DNA of 64,000 nt from Rhizopus arrhizus. Taxonomy: Eukaryota; Mucoromycota; Mucoromycetes; Mucorales; Rhizopodaceae. Below are positions 45,182 to 55,574 of the stretch, one piece after another; the stretch's first letter is position 1, and each line of letters starts with the position of its first letter. The notes beneath the pieces were generated by a model. That model had not been told where the DNA came from and did no database searches. It saw nothing but the letters and a program-made list of their open reading frames with translations. The DNA lies in NCBI GenBank assembly GCA_024220505.1, contig JAKZZE010000016.1, forward strand, positions 1,116,001 through 1,180,000, written 5' to 3'. Made by a program: the position numbers and the translations under genes.

Positions 45182-46774
45182 CAGTCCTGCTGTTAACTGC
45201 CTAACAAAAATAAAATTTAAGATAATTCCCGCAAAAATAAAGCTAAACTTTTTAAATTTTAATGGAACAGTGCTAAAACAACATATTTTTATTGAACAAA
45301 TTTTTATAGCACACTAATTAGTAAAATGTGGCGGAATTTGAAAAAAATGAAAAATGACTATAAAATCAATCTGACAGCAAATCTTTAACGCTTTGTATAT
45401 CCACCTTTAGCCTTGATAACCTCTTCAATTCTTTTTGGCATACTCTCGTAATACCTCTTCATGTCCTCTTTAGTGAATTGTTCCACTCTGCATCAAACCT
45501 ATCCCACAATTCATCCATATTTTTGGGCTTGGTGTCATATGCATCTAATTTCAACTTAACATGATGCCAGAGGTGTTCAATTGGGTTTAGGTCGGGACTA
45601 TTTGCTGGCCAGTCTTGAATATAGTTAATTCCGTTATCTGCAAGCCATTTTTTAGTGAGTTTCGATGTGTGTTTTGTATCTCCGTCCTGTTGAAAGATGA
45701 CTTCCTCATTGCTGAGACTGAAGTGCTCGAGTGTATCCTTATAGGAAGTATCCAAGATATGGGTGTACAGCTCTGATTTCATAGGATACTCAATAATACG
45801 GCATGCGTAACCTACTCCTGATGATGTCATGCATCCTCAAACCATCATTGAGCCTCCGCCACCTTTTAATTGAGTCTGATAATTATGTGGTCGAAGTGGG
45901 TCATCCTTATGTTTCCATGTAATTTGAGCTCCATCTGATCCCCATCTGTTGATTTTGGTTTCGTCGGAGAATATGACCTTGTTCCAGTCCTCTACAGTCC
46001 AGTCACGGTGTTTTTTGGCCCATTCCAATCGCTTTTTCTGGTTAGTTCTCTTGATTAAAGGCTTCTTTTTCTTGTACAGAGTTTTAAGGCCGAGGGATCT
46101 CATTAGTTGTGTCGTAGATGAGTACTGCAATTTGTAACCAAGAGACCACAGATATCTTTGAACATCCTTTGCTGATAATAAGAAGCCTTTTCGGACTTTA
46201 AAAGCTATGACTTGCTTTGTAAAATCGGGAACGGTGCTGACTCTACCACCACGGGGTTTGACGCGATCAGGATCAACTTGCTTTTTCATGAGAATAACTA
46301 GGGCTCTAGACACTCCAGTGGCTTGTACAATATTTTTAGTACCCTTTCCGGCCTTAATTAATGAAATGACGTTATTGCGTGTGTCATTGCTGAGTTTATA
46401 AGGCATTACAAAGAAGTAGTTGTCAAGTGTAGAAGTAGAGATGTGATGGGGGAAATGAAGAGAAAAGTGTCGCTTTTTTATACATTTTTAGCTTCTCTAC
46501 GTCATGATGGTACGTTATGTACGTTATCATTGCATCATGTACGCCAAAATAGGGTTTAAAGTACATTTAATCATACTTACATGATTTTCCATTTAACCCA
46601 AAATCAATTTTTCTTGATTTAGATTTTTGTGTAACAAGCTAGAATTACGTCATTCTTTTCTTCTTATACTATGACGTATGGGCTATCTAATGGTTTTTAT
46701 TTTGTAGTTCTGACGTAATTATAGCACTGTGCAGTCCATTTTATGGTTTCGTTAGGCAGTTGACAGTAGGACTG
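45182..46774 (-). mobile_element. Mariner M8
   Basis: Ends CAGTCCTGCTGTTAACTGCC and complement with one or two mismatches, flanked by TA (45180-45181, 46775-46776), 1593 bp. No inner inverse copy of the end was seen, unlike most other families here. Confidence 0.9.
45385..46406 (-). pseudogene. M8 transposase (DD35E) with a stop and a frameshift
   Basis: Start MPYKLSNDTRNNVISLIKAG at 46406. VIFSDETKINRW, GGGGSMMV, then TGA near 45834 in place of Trp, then GCMTSSGVGYAC, FQQDGDTKHT and PDLNPIEHLW. Near 45470 one base is lost; the other frame carries FTKEDMKRYYESMPKRIEEV to GGYTKR at 45385. Confidence 0.88.
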
Positions 46775-47062
46775 TATAGTAATTTTGTTTTAAGTAGTGA
46801 CCACCAGATCTTTATAGATCAATAAAGTTAAGAGTGAGATTGTTTTATAAAAGATAAAAATAAAAGGGATCTTTCTTGATTCGTGATGATTCAGGTATCA
46901 GATCAGAAAGAATAAGTAAAAAATAAAAAGAAAAGAAAAGGTATCTGTGACCCAATAAGAAACAATTGCTTTTAAGCACAAGAAGATTTTGTTTATTGAA
47001 TGTTTTTCATTTTGTTTAAAAATATTCATCTTATTTATATAAAATATGGCGTGGCTTATTGT
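46775..47062 (-). repeat. LTR-derived remnant right of M8
   Basis: Continues the LTR-like sequence interrupted by M8; carries AGTGACCACCAGATC at 46796 and GGGATCTTTCTTG. No gene. Confidence 0.45.
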
Positions 47063-47751
47063 TGTAATTTTTATGTTGCTTTAATGGCTTGTAAGAGTTA
47101 ACGGTTTTGAAATAGAGTAAAGTTGATGAAAATGGATAAAAAAATAAGAGTTGGGTAGAGTATTGATATTAGGTTCGCTTGTAAGTGACCACCAGATCCT
47201 GTTAAGTTGATCAAACTTGTTTTATATTCAGATAACTTGATAAGAGTATTAAAAGGATTTACAATGAAGATAATTGGCTTCAAGGGACTTGTCTTGCTTG
47301 TGTTTTAAGAGTGTTATACCAAAAGATTCAGGGATAAAGATACTTGGTTTATTGATAAAATATATTTATATTGTTAAGAGAAGTAAAGTCAAGAAAAAGT
47401 GAAGTTTTGTCAAAAGAATGAAAAGCTAGGCTTTTTATAGGCAAAAATATAAAGTTCAATTTTTACAAAATGTAAACATATCAAAAGGTTAAAAAATATG
47501 AAAAGGTTAAAAAAATATCAAAAAGTAAAAAAATATCAAAAGGTTAAAAAAAAAATATCAAAAGGTTAAAAAAAATATCAAAAAGTAAAAAATATATCAA
47601 ATGGTTAAAAATTTGTCAAATAGGTAAAATAATGACAATTTGTAAAGTGATTTACAAATTGTCAAAAATTAAAGCTTGAAAGAAGTTTCGGAGTTCAAAT
47701 CTTCATAATCATAGCTATAACAATCCATGTCGGAGTTGTTTTGCGTTTCAT
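47063..47751 (-). repeat. Diverged LTR related to the Ty3-like element
   Basis: Starts TGTAATTTTTATGTTGC and parallels the first 300 bp of the LTR at 47756 (GGCTTGTAAGAGTTAACGG and AGTGACCACCAGATC at 47184). Its second half is different and holds a 14-16-bp minisatellite with AAATATCAAAAGGTT (about 47475-47630). The Ty3-like element sits directly at its right end. Borders not confirmed by a duplication. Confidence 0.6.
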
Positions 47752-47755
47752 CCAA

Positions 47756-48392
47756 TGTAATTTTTTGTTGCTTCAATGGCTTGTAAGAGTTAACGGTTTT
47801 GCAATAGAGTAAAGTTGATGAAAATGGATAAAAAAATAAGAGTTGGGTAGAGTATTGATATTAGGTTCGCTTGTAAGTGACCACCAGATCTTGTTAAGTA
47901 GATCAAACTTGTTTGTAATAAAATAACTTGATAAGAGTTTTAAGAGTGTTTACAATGAAGATAATTGACTTCAAGGGACTTGTCTTGCTTGTGTTTTAAG
48001 AGTGTTATACCAAAAGATTCAGGGATAAAGATACTTGATTTATTGGATAAAATATATTTAAGGTAAGTAAAGTTAAAATATATATAAGTCAAGAGAAGTG
48101 AAGTAAAATAAAAATAAAAGCTTGTCTATTTTATAGACAAAAGAAAATAAAGTTTGATTTTTGAAGTAAGCTTTTCTTTTTGAAATAAGCTTTACTTTTT
48201 GAAATAAGGTTTGATTTTTGAAATAAGGTTTGATTTTTGAAATAAGGTTTGATTTTTGAAATAAGGTTTGATTTTTGAAATAAGGTTTGATTTTTGAAAT
48301 AAGCTTCAATTTTTGAAATAAAGTTCAAAAATTGAACAAGGTTCAATATGGGGTACTCACTAGGCGCAATCGTCATAATTTGCTTCGTCACA
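47756..48392 (-). repeat. 3' LTR of the Ty3-like element
   Basis: 637 bp. Contains five copies of a 19-bp unit GAAATAAGGTTTGATTTTT (48201-48295), where the other LTR has one. Subtracting four units gives exactly the length of the other LTR (561 bp without its insertion). The purine-rich TTGGGGCGGG on the minus strand just outside it (near 48395-48406) is a likely polypurine tract. Confidence 0.93.
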
Positions 48393-49151
48393 GATGCCCG
48401 CCCCAACAGTTTGGTCGTCCTCGAGCATTGAGATCTTGCCCCATGTATCCAATCTTTTGATCTTTTTGTGTAGAGAACTGTGGACAGTATAGCCATTTAG
48501 CAAGAACCTTAGGGCCTCGTTTCTGGATGATGTATAAATTTGAATGCTTCTTTCATTTTTTCTGGGTTTTTCGAACTTGATGTGGCTCCAATCCACAATT
48601 GTCGTTGCTAACCTGTTTAGTACACGTTCATTGATATGTTCAATTTTTTCTTGATCCTTCTGGTGGAGTTGTAACAGGTCAAATTCTTCCTTGATATTTT
48701 CTTCATAGAGGACAACAATGGGCTTCATGTCCGGTGTTTCCCAAGACCAGTTTTCAAGTTCAGTAAGTATTTCTTCATTGTAATTTACTCCATATTCAAT
48801 AGGTACTTCATTATACGCTGGGTTTGCTATCATGTTTTCAAACTCTTCTTTGTCCACTTCTTGTTGGATCTTTAATACCAGCTTATCAATGTAGTCCTTC
48901 TTAGTTGCAGTTTCTTCTTCAATGAGAAATTCAAAATCTTTTAGACCTTCTTCATTCTCCATGTAGTTAATGTATAGCTCCAGACCTTCCCTTAGGCCGT
49001 TTGTTCCCTTTGCCACATATAGTGGTTTGAAATAATCTTGCAACAACCATTTGATATGCCCAGAAGCATTCCCATTACCTTCTTGGATGTCTTTGGCCAT
49101 TTTTTCAACAGTAATTTTTGCCTGTTCTTTGAGATATTGAGTTTGATCCAT
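48360..49151 (-). CDS. Extra ORF of the Ty3-like element, unknown function
   Basis: 263 residues, acidic and largely helical in composition (MDQTQYLKEQAKITVEKMAK at the start; many Glu/Lys/Leu). No signal peptide, membrane segment, zinc knuckle or chromodomain is seen, so it does not look like a classical env. It lies after integrase, where env or accessory genes sit in other LTR elements. It is preceded by its own A-rich leader. The last ten residues (CDEANYDDCA) are encoded in the LTR, beyond the polypurine tract. The frame is unbroken. Confidence 0.75.
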   Translation of the reverse strand: MDQTQYLKEQAKITVEKMAKDIQEGNGNASGHIKWLLQDYFKPLYVAKGTNGLREGLELYINYMENEEGLKDFEFLIEEETATKKDYIDKLVLKIQQEVDKEEFENMIANPAYNEVPIEYGVNYNEEILTELENWSWETPDMKPIVVLYEENIKEEFDLLQLHQKDQEKIEHINERVLNRLATTIVDWSHIKFEKPRKNERSIQIYTSSRNEALRFLLNGYTVHSSLHKKIKRLDTWGKISMLEDDQTVGAGICDEANYDDCA

Positions 49152-49265
49152 GTTTTGTTATTTATTTGCTTGATGATATTTTTTTTTGATAATAAAGTCG
49201 ATATATATATTGTTGAAAAACTGTTGTGTAACTTTTTGTTTCATTTTTTTTTTTTTTTTTTCACT

Positions 49266-50615
49266 TTACTGAAACAATTCATTCGTTTCCTTGTCCAAAA
49301 CCAAACTTGAAACATTTCTCTCGTTTTCAGCGTTCCACATTGTATTTGGTATAACATACGGTTTCAGTCTATTCCCATGAACTCTTCTTATCCGAGTATC
49401 ATTTGGATTCGTATTTTTAATGTGATACGTTCCTTTTCCCAAGTTATTTTGAATGATGTAAGGGCCTTCCCATTTGTCTTGTAGCTTTCCCGACCAAGAT
49501 GTAGACATATAATCTTTGTACAGGAGAACCATATCACCGAGTCTGAAAGGGGGCTTCAGTTCTTTTCGTTCATCTAAGATCTTGTTTTCTATAGCTTTCT
49601 TTTGAGCAGCCTGAGTTTGCTTAATGGCCTGTGCTGATTGCTCACGCACCCAATTAAGATTATGAATTTGGTGAGTGGTCCTGTGCCATAACACTGTTTC
49701 AAATTTGTGAGAGCTTTTCTCAAATACTCGATTGTCTATATCAAACGGCGTTTTTGGTTCATAGCCATACATTAAGAAAAATAGCGACTGTTTTGTCGTA
49801 GCTTGCTTAATTGAACGATATGCAAATAAGGTAGCTGGTAGATAGAGATCCCAGTCTTCTTTTTCAGTGTCTGATCGTTTTTGTAGAATCTGACCAAGTG
49901 TTCGATTGAATCTTTCAATCAGGCCATTACTTTGTGGGTTGTACGGTGTTGTAGTCTTGTGAATAATAGAATAAGCTTGGCAAACTTTTCGTACCAAACC
50001 ACTTAAGAAAGGTTTTCCGTTATCAGTAACCATGATGGTTGGGCATCCATGTCTGCAAATAATATCTTCGTATAGAAATAGGGCAATCTCTGAAGAAGTC
50101 TGAAATCGTAACGGTCTTGCTTCAACATATTTTGTGAGGTAATCAATTGCTGCGACAATATACCGGTGTCCTGATCTTGAGGTTTGTACGTGTTTCACGT
50201 CCAATGCCACTCTATCAAAAGGTTTTATTGAAACGGGAACTGGATAAAGTTCTTCTTTCAATGATTTTTTCCCAAAGACTTGGCATCTAGAACACGTTTG
50301 GACGTATTCAAAAATATCCTTCGCCATGTTGTCCCAATAGTACCGAGTTGCAATTTTATGTAAGGTATTATTGTATGCTAAGTGTCCACCTAGAGGATGT
50401 TGATGATACGCATTCATCATTTCTTGGGCTTCTTGCTTGTTGAGAACCTTTCGTATGGTTCCATTTTCCGTATTGTATCTATATAATGTGTCTTTGTACA
50501 AAGTGAAATTAGGGGATTCCCTAATGAGGAATTTTTGTAAGCTTCTTGTTTCATCTTCTGGAATTTGCATAGTTTGCAAATAAGTTGCCATCTGATCGAT
50601 TTTTCGTTGTTCCAT
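49266..50615 (-). CDS. Integrase ORF of the Ty3-like element
   Basis: 449 residues. Zinc domain H-H-C-C (H73/H78 region, C108, C111), catalytic core Asp139 (ALDV), Asp198 (VTDNG) and Glu234 (LIERF), spacing D35E. Near the C-terminus is a GPY-type module (WEGPYIIQNNLGKGTYHIK) and no chromodomain. It starts with its own ATG after a 244-nt gap behind the RNase H stop, whereas integrase is normally fused to RT in Ty3-like Pol. The frame is open, so either a spliced or reinitiated product is made, or the fusion was broken. Confidence 0.92.
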   Translation of the reverse strand: MEQRKIDQMATYLQTMQIPEDETRSLQKFLIRESPNFTLYKDTLYRYNTENGTIRKVLNKQEAQEMMNAYHQHPLGGHLAYNNTLHKIATRYYWDNMAKDIFEYVQTCSRCQVFGKKSLKEELYPVPVSIKPFDRVALDVKHVQTSRSGHRYIVAAIDYLTKYVEARPLRFQTSSEIALFLYEDIICRHGCPTIMVTDNGKPFLSGLVRKVCQAYSIIHKTTTPYNPQSNGLIERFNRTLGQILQKRSDTEKEDWDLYLPATLFAYRSIKQATTKQSLFFLMYGYEPKTPFDIDNRVFEKSSHKFETVLWHRTTHQIHNLNWVREQSAQAIKQTQAAQKKAIENKILDERKELKPPFRLGDMVLLYKDYMSTSWSGKLQDKWEGPYIIQNNLGKGTYHIKNTNPNDTRIRRVHGNRLKPYVIPNTMWNAENERNVSSLVLDKETNELFQ

Positions 50616-53204
50616 TTTTTGATATATTATTATTTTGTGTTACTGTTTTGAGTTTTTGCAATCTTATTGTTTCAGGATTTCTTTTGTTGATGTGGAATTT
50701 CTTTTTTTTTTTTTCTGCTTAATTTGGTTTTGTACTGTTTTTAATGAATTTTTCAGGATTATTTATTTCAACTACCCCTCCCTGCCTCCATGTAGTTTGA
50801 TAAAAATATAAAGTTGATAATATATACAAGTTGTTAATTAATTGTGAGTGTTGAGTTTTCTAGTATCCGAGTCGAGATAGGAAGTCGGCGCTTTCGTTGA
50901 CTCTTCCAGGTCGATACTTCACCTCGAATTCATATTCTGATAAGATAGTAATCCATCTGGCGATTATTCCAGTGGGATTTGGCGTTTTTAGCAACCCATT
51001 TAGAGCCGAGTGATCGGTAATCACGGTAAACTTTTTTCCAAGTAAATAGGGACGGAATAATTTTACTGCCCATATGACTGCCAAACATTCTAATTTAGTG
51101 GGAGCGTAATTCGATTCAGTTGACTTGAGGCCACGACTTGCATAGACAATTGGGTGTTCATGACCATTTTCATCCAATTGGGTTAATATAGCACCAAGTC
51201 CTAATTTGGATGCGTCGGTTACTAGTATAAATGGTTTGTTGAAGTCAGGTCTTGACAAGATAGGTGCAGTAGTAAGTAATTTCTTTAATGTTTCAAATGA
51301 TTCAGTAGTCAAGCTTGTCCAAGGGATTTTCTTTGTGGTTTTTGTTTGATCATGCAAAGGTCTTGCAATAGCAGCAAAGTTCTTAATAAAACGTCTATAA
51401 TAGGATGCTATTCCAAGGAATCCTCGAACTTGTTTAATTGTTCTTGGTTGTGGATATTCGACTATTTTTTGAATTTTACTAGGATCTGTTTGCAATCCTT
51501 CTTTAGTAACGATATATCCAAGAAATTTAAGATGGTCCTTGAAGAAGAAACATTTTTCTGGATTTAATTTGAGATTCGCTACTTGGATGCATTAAAACAC
51601 TTGTTCTAAATGTTGCAATTGATCTTGATGATTGAGAGAATATACATTTAGGTCGTCAATGTAAGCGACTAAACACTTGTTGATAAGAGGCCGGAAGCAT
51701 AAATCTATTAATCGTTGAAAAGTTGCTGGGGAATTTGCAAGACCCATTGGCAGTGTGTTATAATGATACGTGCCAAACTTTGTTGTGAAAGCTGTTAGTT
51801 CTTTACTATCTTCTTCCAGGGGAACTTGATGAAATCCAGCTCGCATATCCAAAGCTGAGAAAACTTTTGCCTTGCCTAATGTATCCAGCAAATCATCAAT
51901 GCGAGGTAAGGGATAGGCGTCTTTCTTTGTAACTGAATTTAGCTTTCTATAATCTATCACCATTCTGTATTCGCCATTCTTCTTTTTTACTAATATCACA
52001 GGGGCTGCCCAGGGACTATTTGATGGAGCAATTACACCCAACTTGCAATATTTATCTAATTCTTTTTGCAGATGCTCAGTCTCGATAGGACTCATGCGAT
52101 AAGGTCGATGACTTATAGGCATAGTATCTTCTTTTATCGTGATCTTATGCTTTATCAAGTTTGTGTATCCGATTGTGTTATTGTCCCAATCAAATATATT
52201 CTCGTACTTCTTTAGTAACTTCTGTAAGCTTTGTTTAATATCTTGACTTATTTCTCCGACTTCAAGTTTCATATATTTGTCCGGTTCTAGCAGCGTGCTT
52301 TCTTCATTCTTTTCTTTATTATTTGATTCAGACATTTCCATCACACACAAGTGAGGATTCGTGTCAACATTATATGCTTGTACTATGGAATCTTCCTGTG
52401 GATTGATCTTTTCAATGATGCCGATTTCTTCATCAGGGTCCAATAATATATCTTTTGATGATCGATTGTATATTCGAATCTCTATACTTCTACGATTTGT
52501 GATCAGATTTAAACAAGAGTCAAAATATCCCATGGCATTCATTATTTTAGGGTTTGTTATTTCCAAGTTATATATTATATCCTTCCTTTCGTTCTTCAAC
52601 TTTCTGATCCATATTGTTTTTGAAGTATTTGATGCTATAGTCAATCCATGTGAAGGAGCTTTCAGTAGCATGTCATTTCCTTGACTTAATACGTTTATGT
52701 CGTCTTCTTTATCATTTTCCAATAATAGAAGCGATTCGTCTTCTTCATCTTCTAATTCTTCTTCTGTCGATTCCTCTGAGCTGTCTTCAGATTCTTCGTC
52801 TTGATCTGTGCTATCGTCATCATGTTGTGGTTCTGCTTCAAAGCGTACATGTTTGGTTTCCTTTGAGTTTGTTAGGCTGATAGGGTGTTCATACTTCTGA
52901 GTATAGCTTGAGACTTTTGGCAATGTCGTATTTTTTCTTAAAAAGGATATTTCTAATTCAGCTTTCTTGTTTTTATATGCCACCTTTAGTGTTGAACTAT
53001 TGAAGTCAATTTTGGCTTTTGCTCTATTTAACCAATTGTTTCCAATAATAAGTGGGTTGGGACAAGAGGGTAAGACTTCTACAGTGCATGGAATGATCAT
53101 GTTGTCCTTGACACATATAGGTACGTCATATATAATTCCTAAAGCAGGCTGTTTGGTTCCATTTCCTAAGGTGAATATACTTTCAGAGGCAGCATCAATA
53201 TATA

Positions 53205-54840
53205 CAGTGGGTCAAAAAACTGCACCAACCTAACCTAATTTTTCGGAAATAAGAGCACAGGTCCGTCAGTTTTATAGCAAACATTATGAAACTTGAACCA
53301 AACAAAGTTAATATTATTATGATTTATTGACAAAACTTTCAAAGTCAGAAGCTGAGTATAAACTTAAAGCGCATTCAGAAAAAAGCGGAGGTCGGTTGGT
53401 GCAGTTTTTTGACTTTTAAAATAAAAATGGGTTTGATATGATATACCCGGACTGAGACCTTTCCGGCAGATTTAAATTAGTCTGTGGAGTATCTAGTCAC
53501 ATTGGGGACCTTAAAATAAACTTTTTTGCAATTTTTTTTCTTTTTTTTCTTTCCTACTTTACCCAAACGCATCATATATTGCCAGTGTCCATTCATCAGT
53601 AGAAATGCCCAAAACGCTTCCATCCGATGTTCAAAACAGTATCAAAGCACTATTAGAAGATAACATTGACCCTACAGTTATTGGGAAACGAGTTGGAGTG
53701 CATAGAAACACCGTTAATAGGTATGCAAAAAAGTGGATGCATAATAGAATACGTAAAAGTGGAGGTAGACCGAGCATTGTGACAGAATTAACGCGTCGAT
53801 ACATCAAGGGACAAGTACTAACGTGTTATTTGAAGACTGCCAAGGATGTGCAAATGAAGTTAGAGGAGCTTGGACACCCTATGTCGTATCAATCGGCGAT
53901 CAATGTTTTACATTCAGTTGAAATTTATGCTGAGATCAAAAAGAAGAAGCCATTATTGACTGAAAAGCACAAGAAAGCTTGATTGGCATGGGCCAAAAAG
54001 CATCAATATTGGACAGTACATGACTTGCGTCGTATGATCTTTTCTGATGAGACCAAAATTAACATTTGGGGCTCGGATGGTTGCAAAGATTATTGGAAAA
54101 GAAAATGCGATCGTTTACAGCCCCATGATATCGACGTTACTGTGAAGCATGGAGGCGGTGGTCTCATGTTATGGGGTTGTATAACCAGCGCAGGACCTGG
54201 ATATGCATGTCAGGACTATAATGGTGCCATGAATTCAGAGCTGTACCAAGAAATTCTTGCTACAAGTCTGAAGGACACCATGGAATACTATGGTCTGAAT
54301 TGGAAAACATCGGTATTTCAGCACGACAATGATCCTAAACATCGATGAATATCCACAACGCGATGAATGAAAGATAGTGGCATGGCTTACATTGACGATT
54401 GGCCATCACAAAGTCCAGATTTTAATCCTATTGAAGAGGTATGGCATCATTTGAAGTTAAAGCTGAGCATGTATGATAATAGGGCGACCAGCATCTATGA
54501 GCTGTGGGAAAGAGTCGAAAATGAATGGAATTCGTTTACTAAGAAACAATGCATCAAATATATAGACAATTTGCCCGCCAGAATACAAGCAGTATTAGCA
54601 GAAAAGGGTGGATCCACTCGATTTTAAGAAAGTCAAAAAACTGCACCAACCGACCTCCGCTTTTTTCTGAATGCGCTTTAAGTTTATACTCAGCTTCTGA
54701 CTTTGAAAGTTTTGTCAATAAATCATAATAATATTAACTTTGTTTGGTTCAAGTTTCATAATGTTTGCTATAAAACTGACGGACCTGTGCTCTTATTTCC
54801 GAAAAATTAGGTTAGGTTGGTGCAGTTTTTTGACCCACTG
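53205..54840 (+). mobile_element. Mariner M3, copy b, in the protease of the Ty3-like element
   Basis: Ends as in M3-a, TA on both sides (53203-53204, 54841-54842), 1636 bp. Removing it and one TA restores the pol frame exactly. Confidence 0.95.
53605..54627 (+). pseudogene. M3-b transposase (DD35E) with three stops
   Basis: Full length, no frameshift: MPKTLPSDVQNSIKALLED to GGSTRF. Three TGA codons (53980-53982 for Arg, 54346-54348 for Ser, and near 54364 for Trp) relative to M3-a. The stops of M3-a and M3-b are at different places, so they died independently. Confidence 0.9.
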
Positions 54841-55574
54841 TAAACCAAGTGTGTCAGCGAGAGCTTTAGACATGCATGTTTTTGCTGCACCACAATCAAT
54901 CAAGGTCTTGATAGATTTATCTCCAATATTAACTTTAGAGTATACTGCTGTGGTGTTTATATCCTCATCTTCTATAACTGCCATAGTTTCTTCCGGGTTG
55001 GTGACTTCAACAGGGATTCGTATGGGACGGCAAGCTGCGGCCATATTTCTTCGTAACTTAGGTGCTGCGACCATAAGGTCTCCAACAGTTATATCTGCTT
55101 TCTTATTTAAGACGTCCGACACTATGTCATAATTTAATGGAGGTGCCTTCGTTTTTCTTTTTGGTTTCTTGACCGTTCTGCTAGTTTGCATTATTTGTTC
55201 TGTTTCCATAGCTTCGGGTTGACGTGTGACAACAGGCTGATGTGAAATCAATGGTTGTTGTGTGATTATGGGTTGATGCGTAATGATAGGTTGTGTAGTA
55301 GTAACATCATTTACTTTACCCTTGGCTTTTGCGGTTGATCTCCTAACTCTTTCTCGTGTGCCTTTGCTTGGTTTTTCGTATGGAATGCTTGTAGTGACTT
55401 CAGGTGGGTACTCTGGTCTTACAGCTGCATATAAATCGTGTGTAAAGGCTGGTAAATAGGTTTCGCTTTGTGTGAGGAGTGCATTGAGATTGTGGGGTTG
55501 ATTATTAATGGATTTGTTATATTTTTGGTTATTCGATTGACCATTACTTTCATTTTTGAAAGCAACCGAACCAA

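Noticed and set aside
47475..47630. Spaced AAATATCAAAAGGTT repeats as a CRISPR-like array
   Set aside because: Short AT-rich minisatellite within an LTR, no unique spacers, eukaryotic context.
48360..49151. Envelope gene for the extra ORF
   Set aside because: No signal peptide, membrane span or cysteine pattern.
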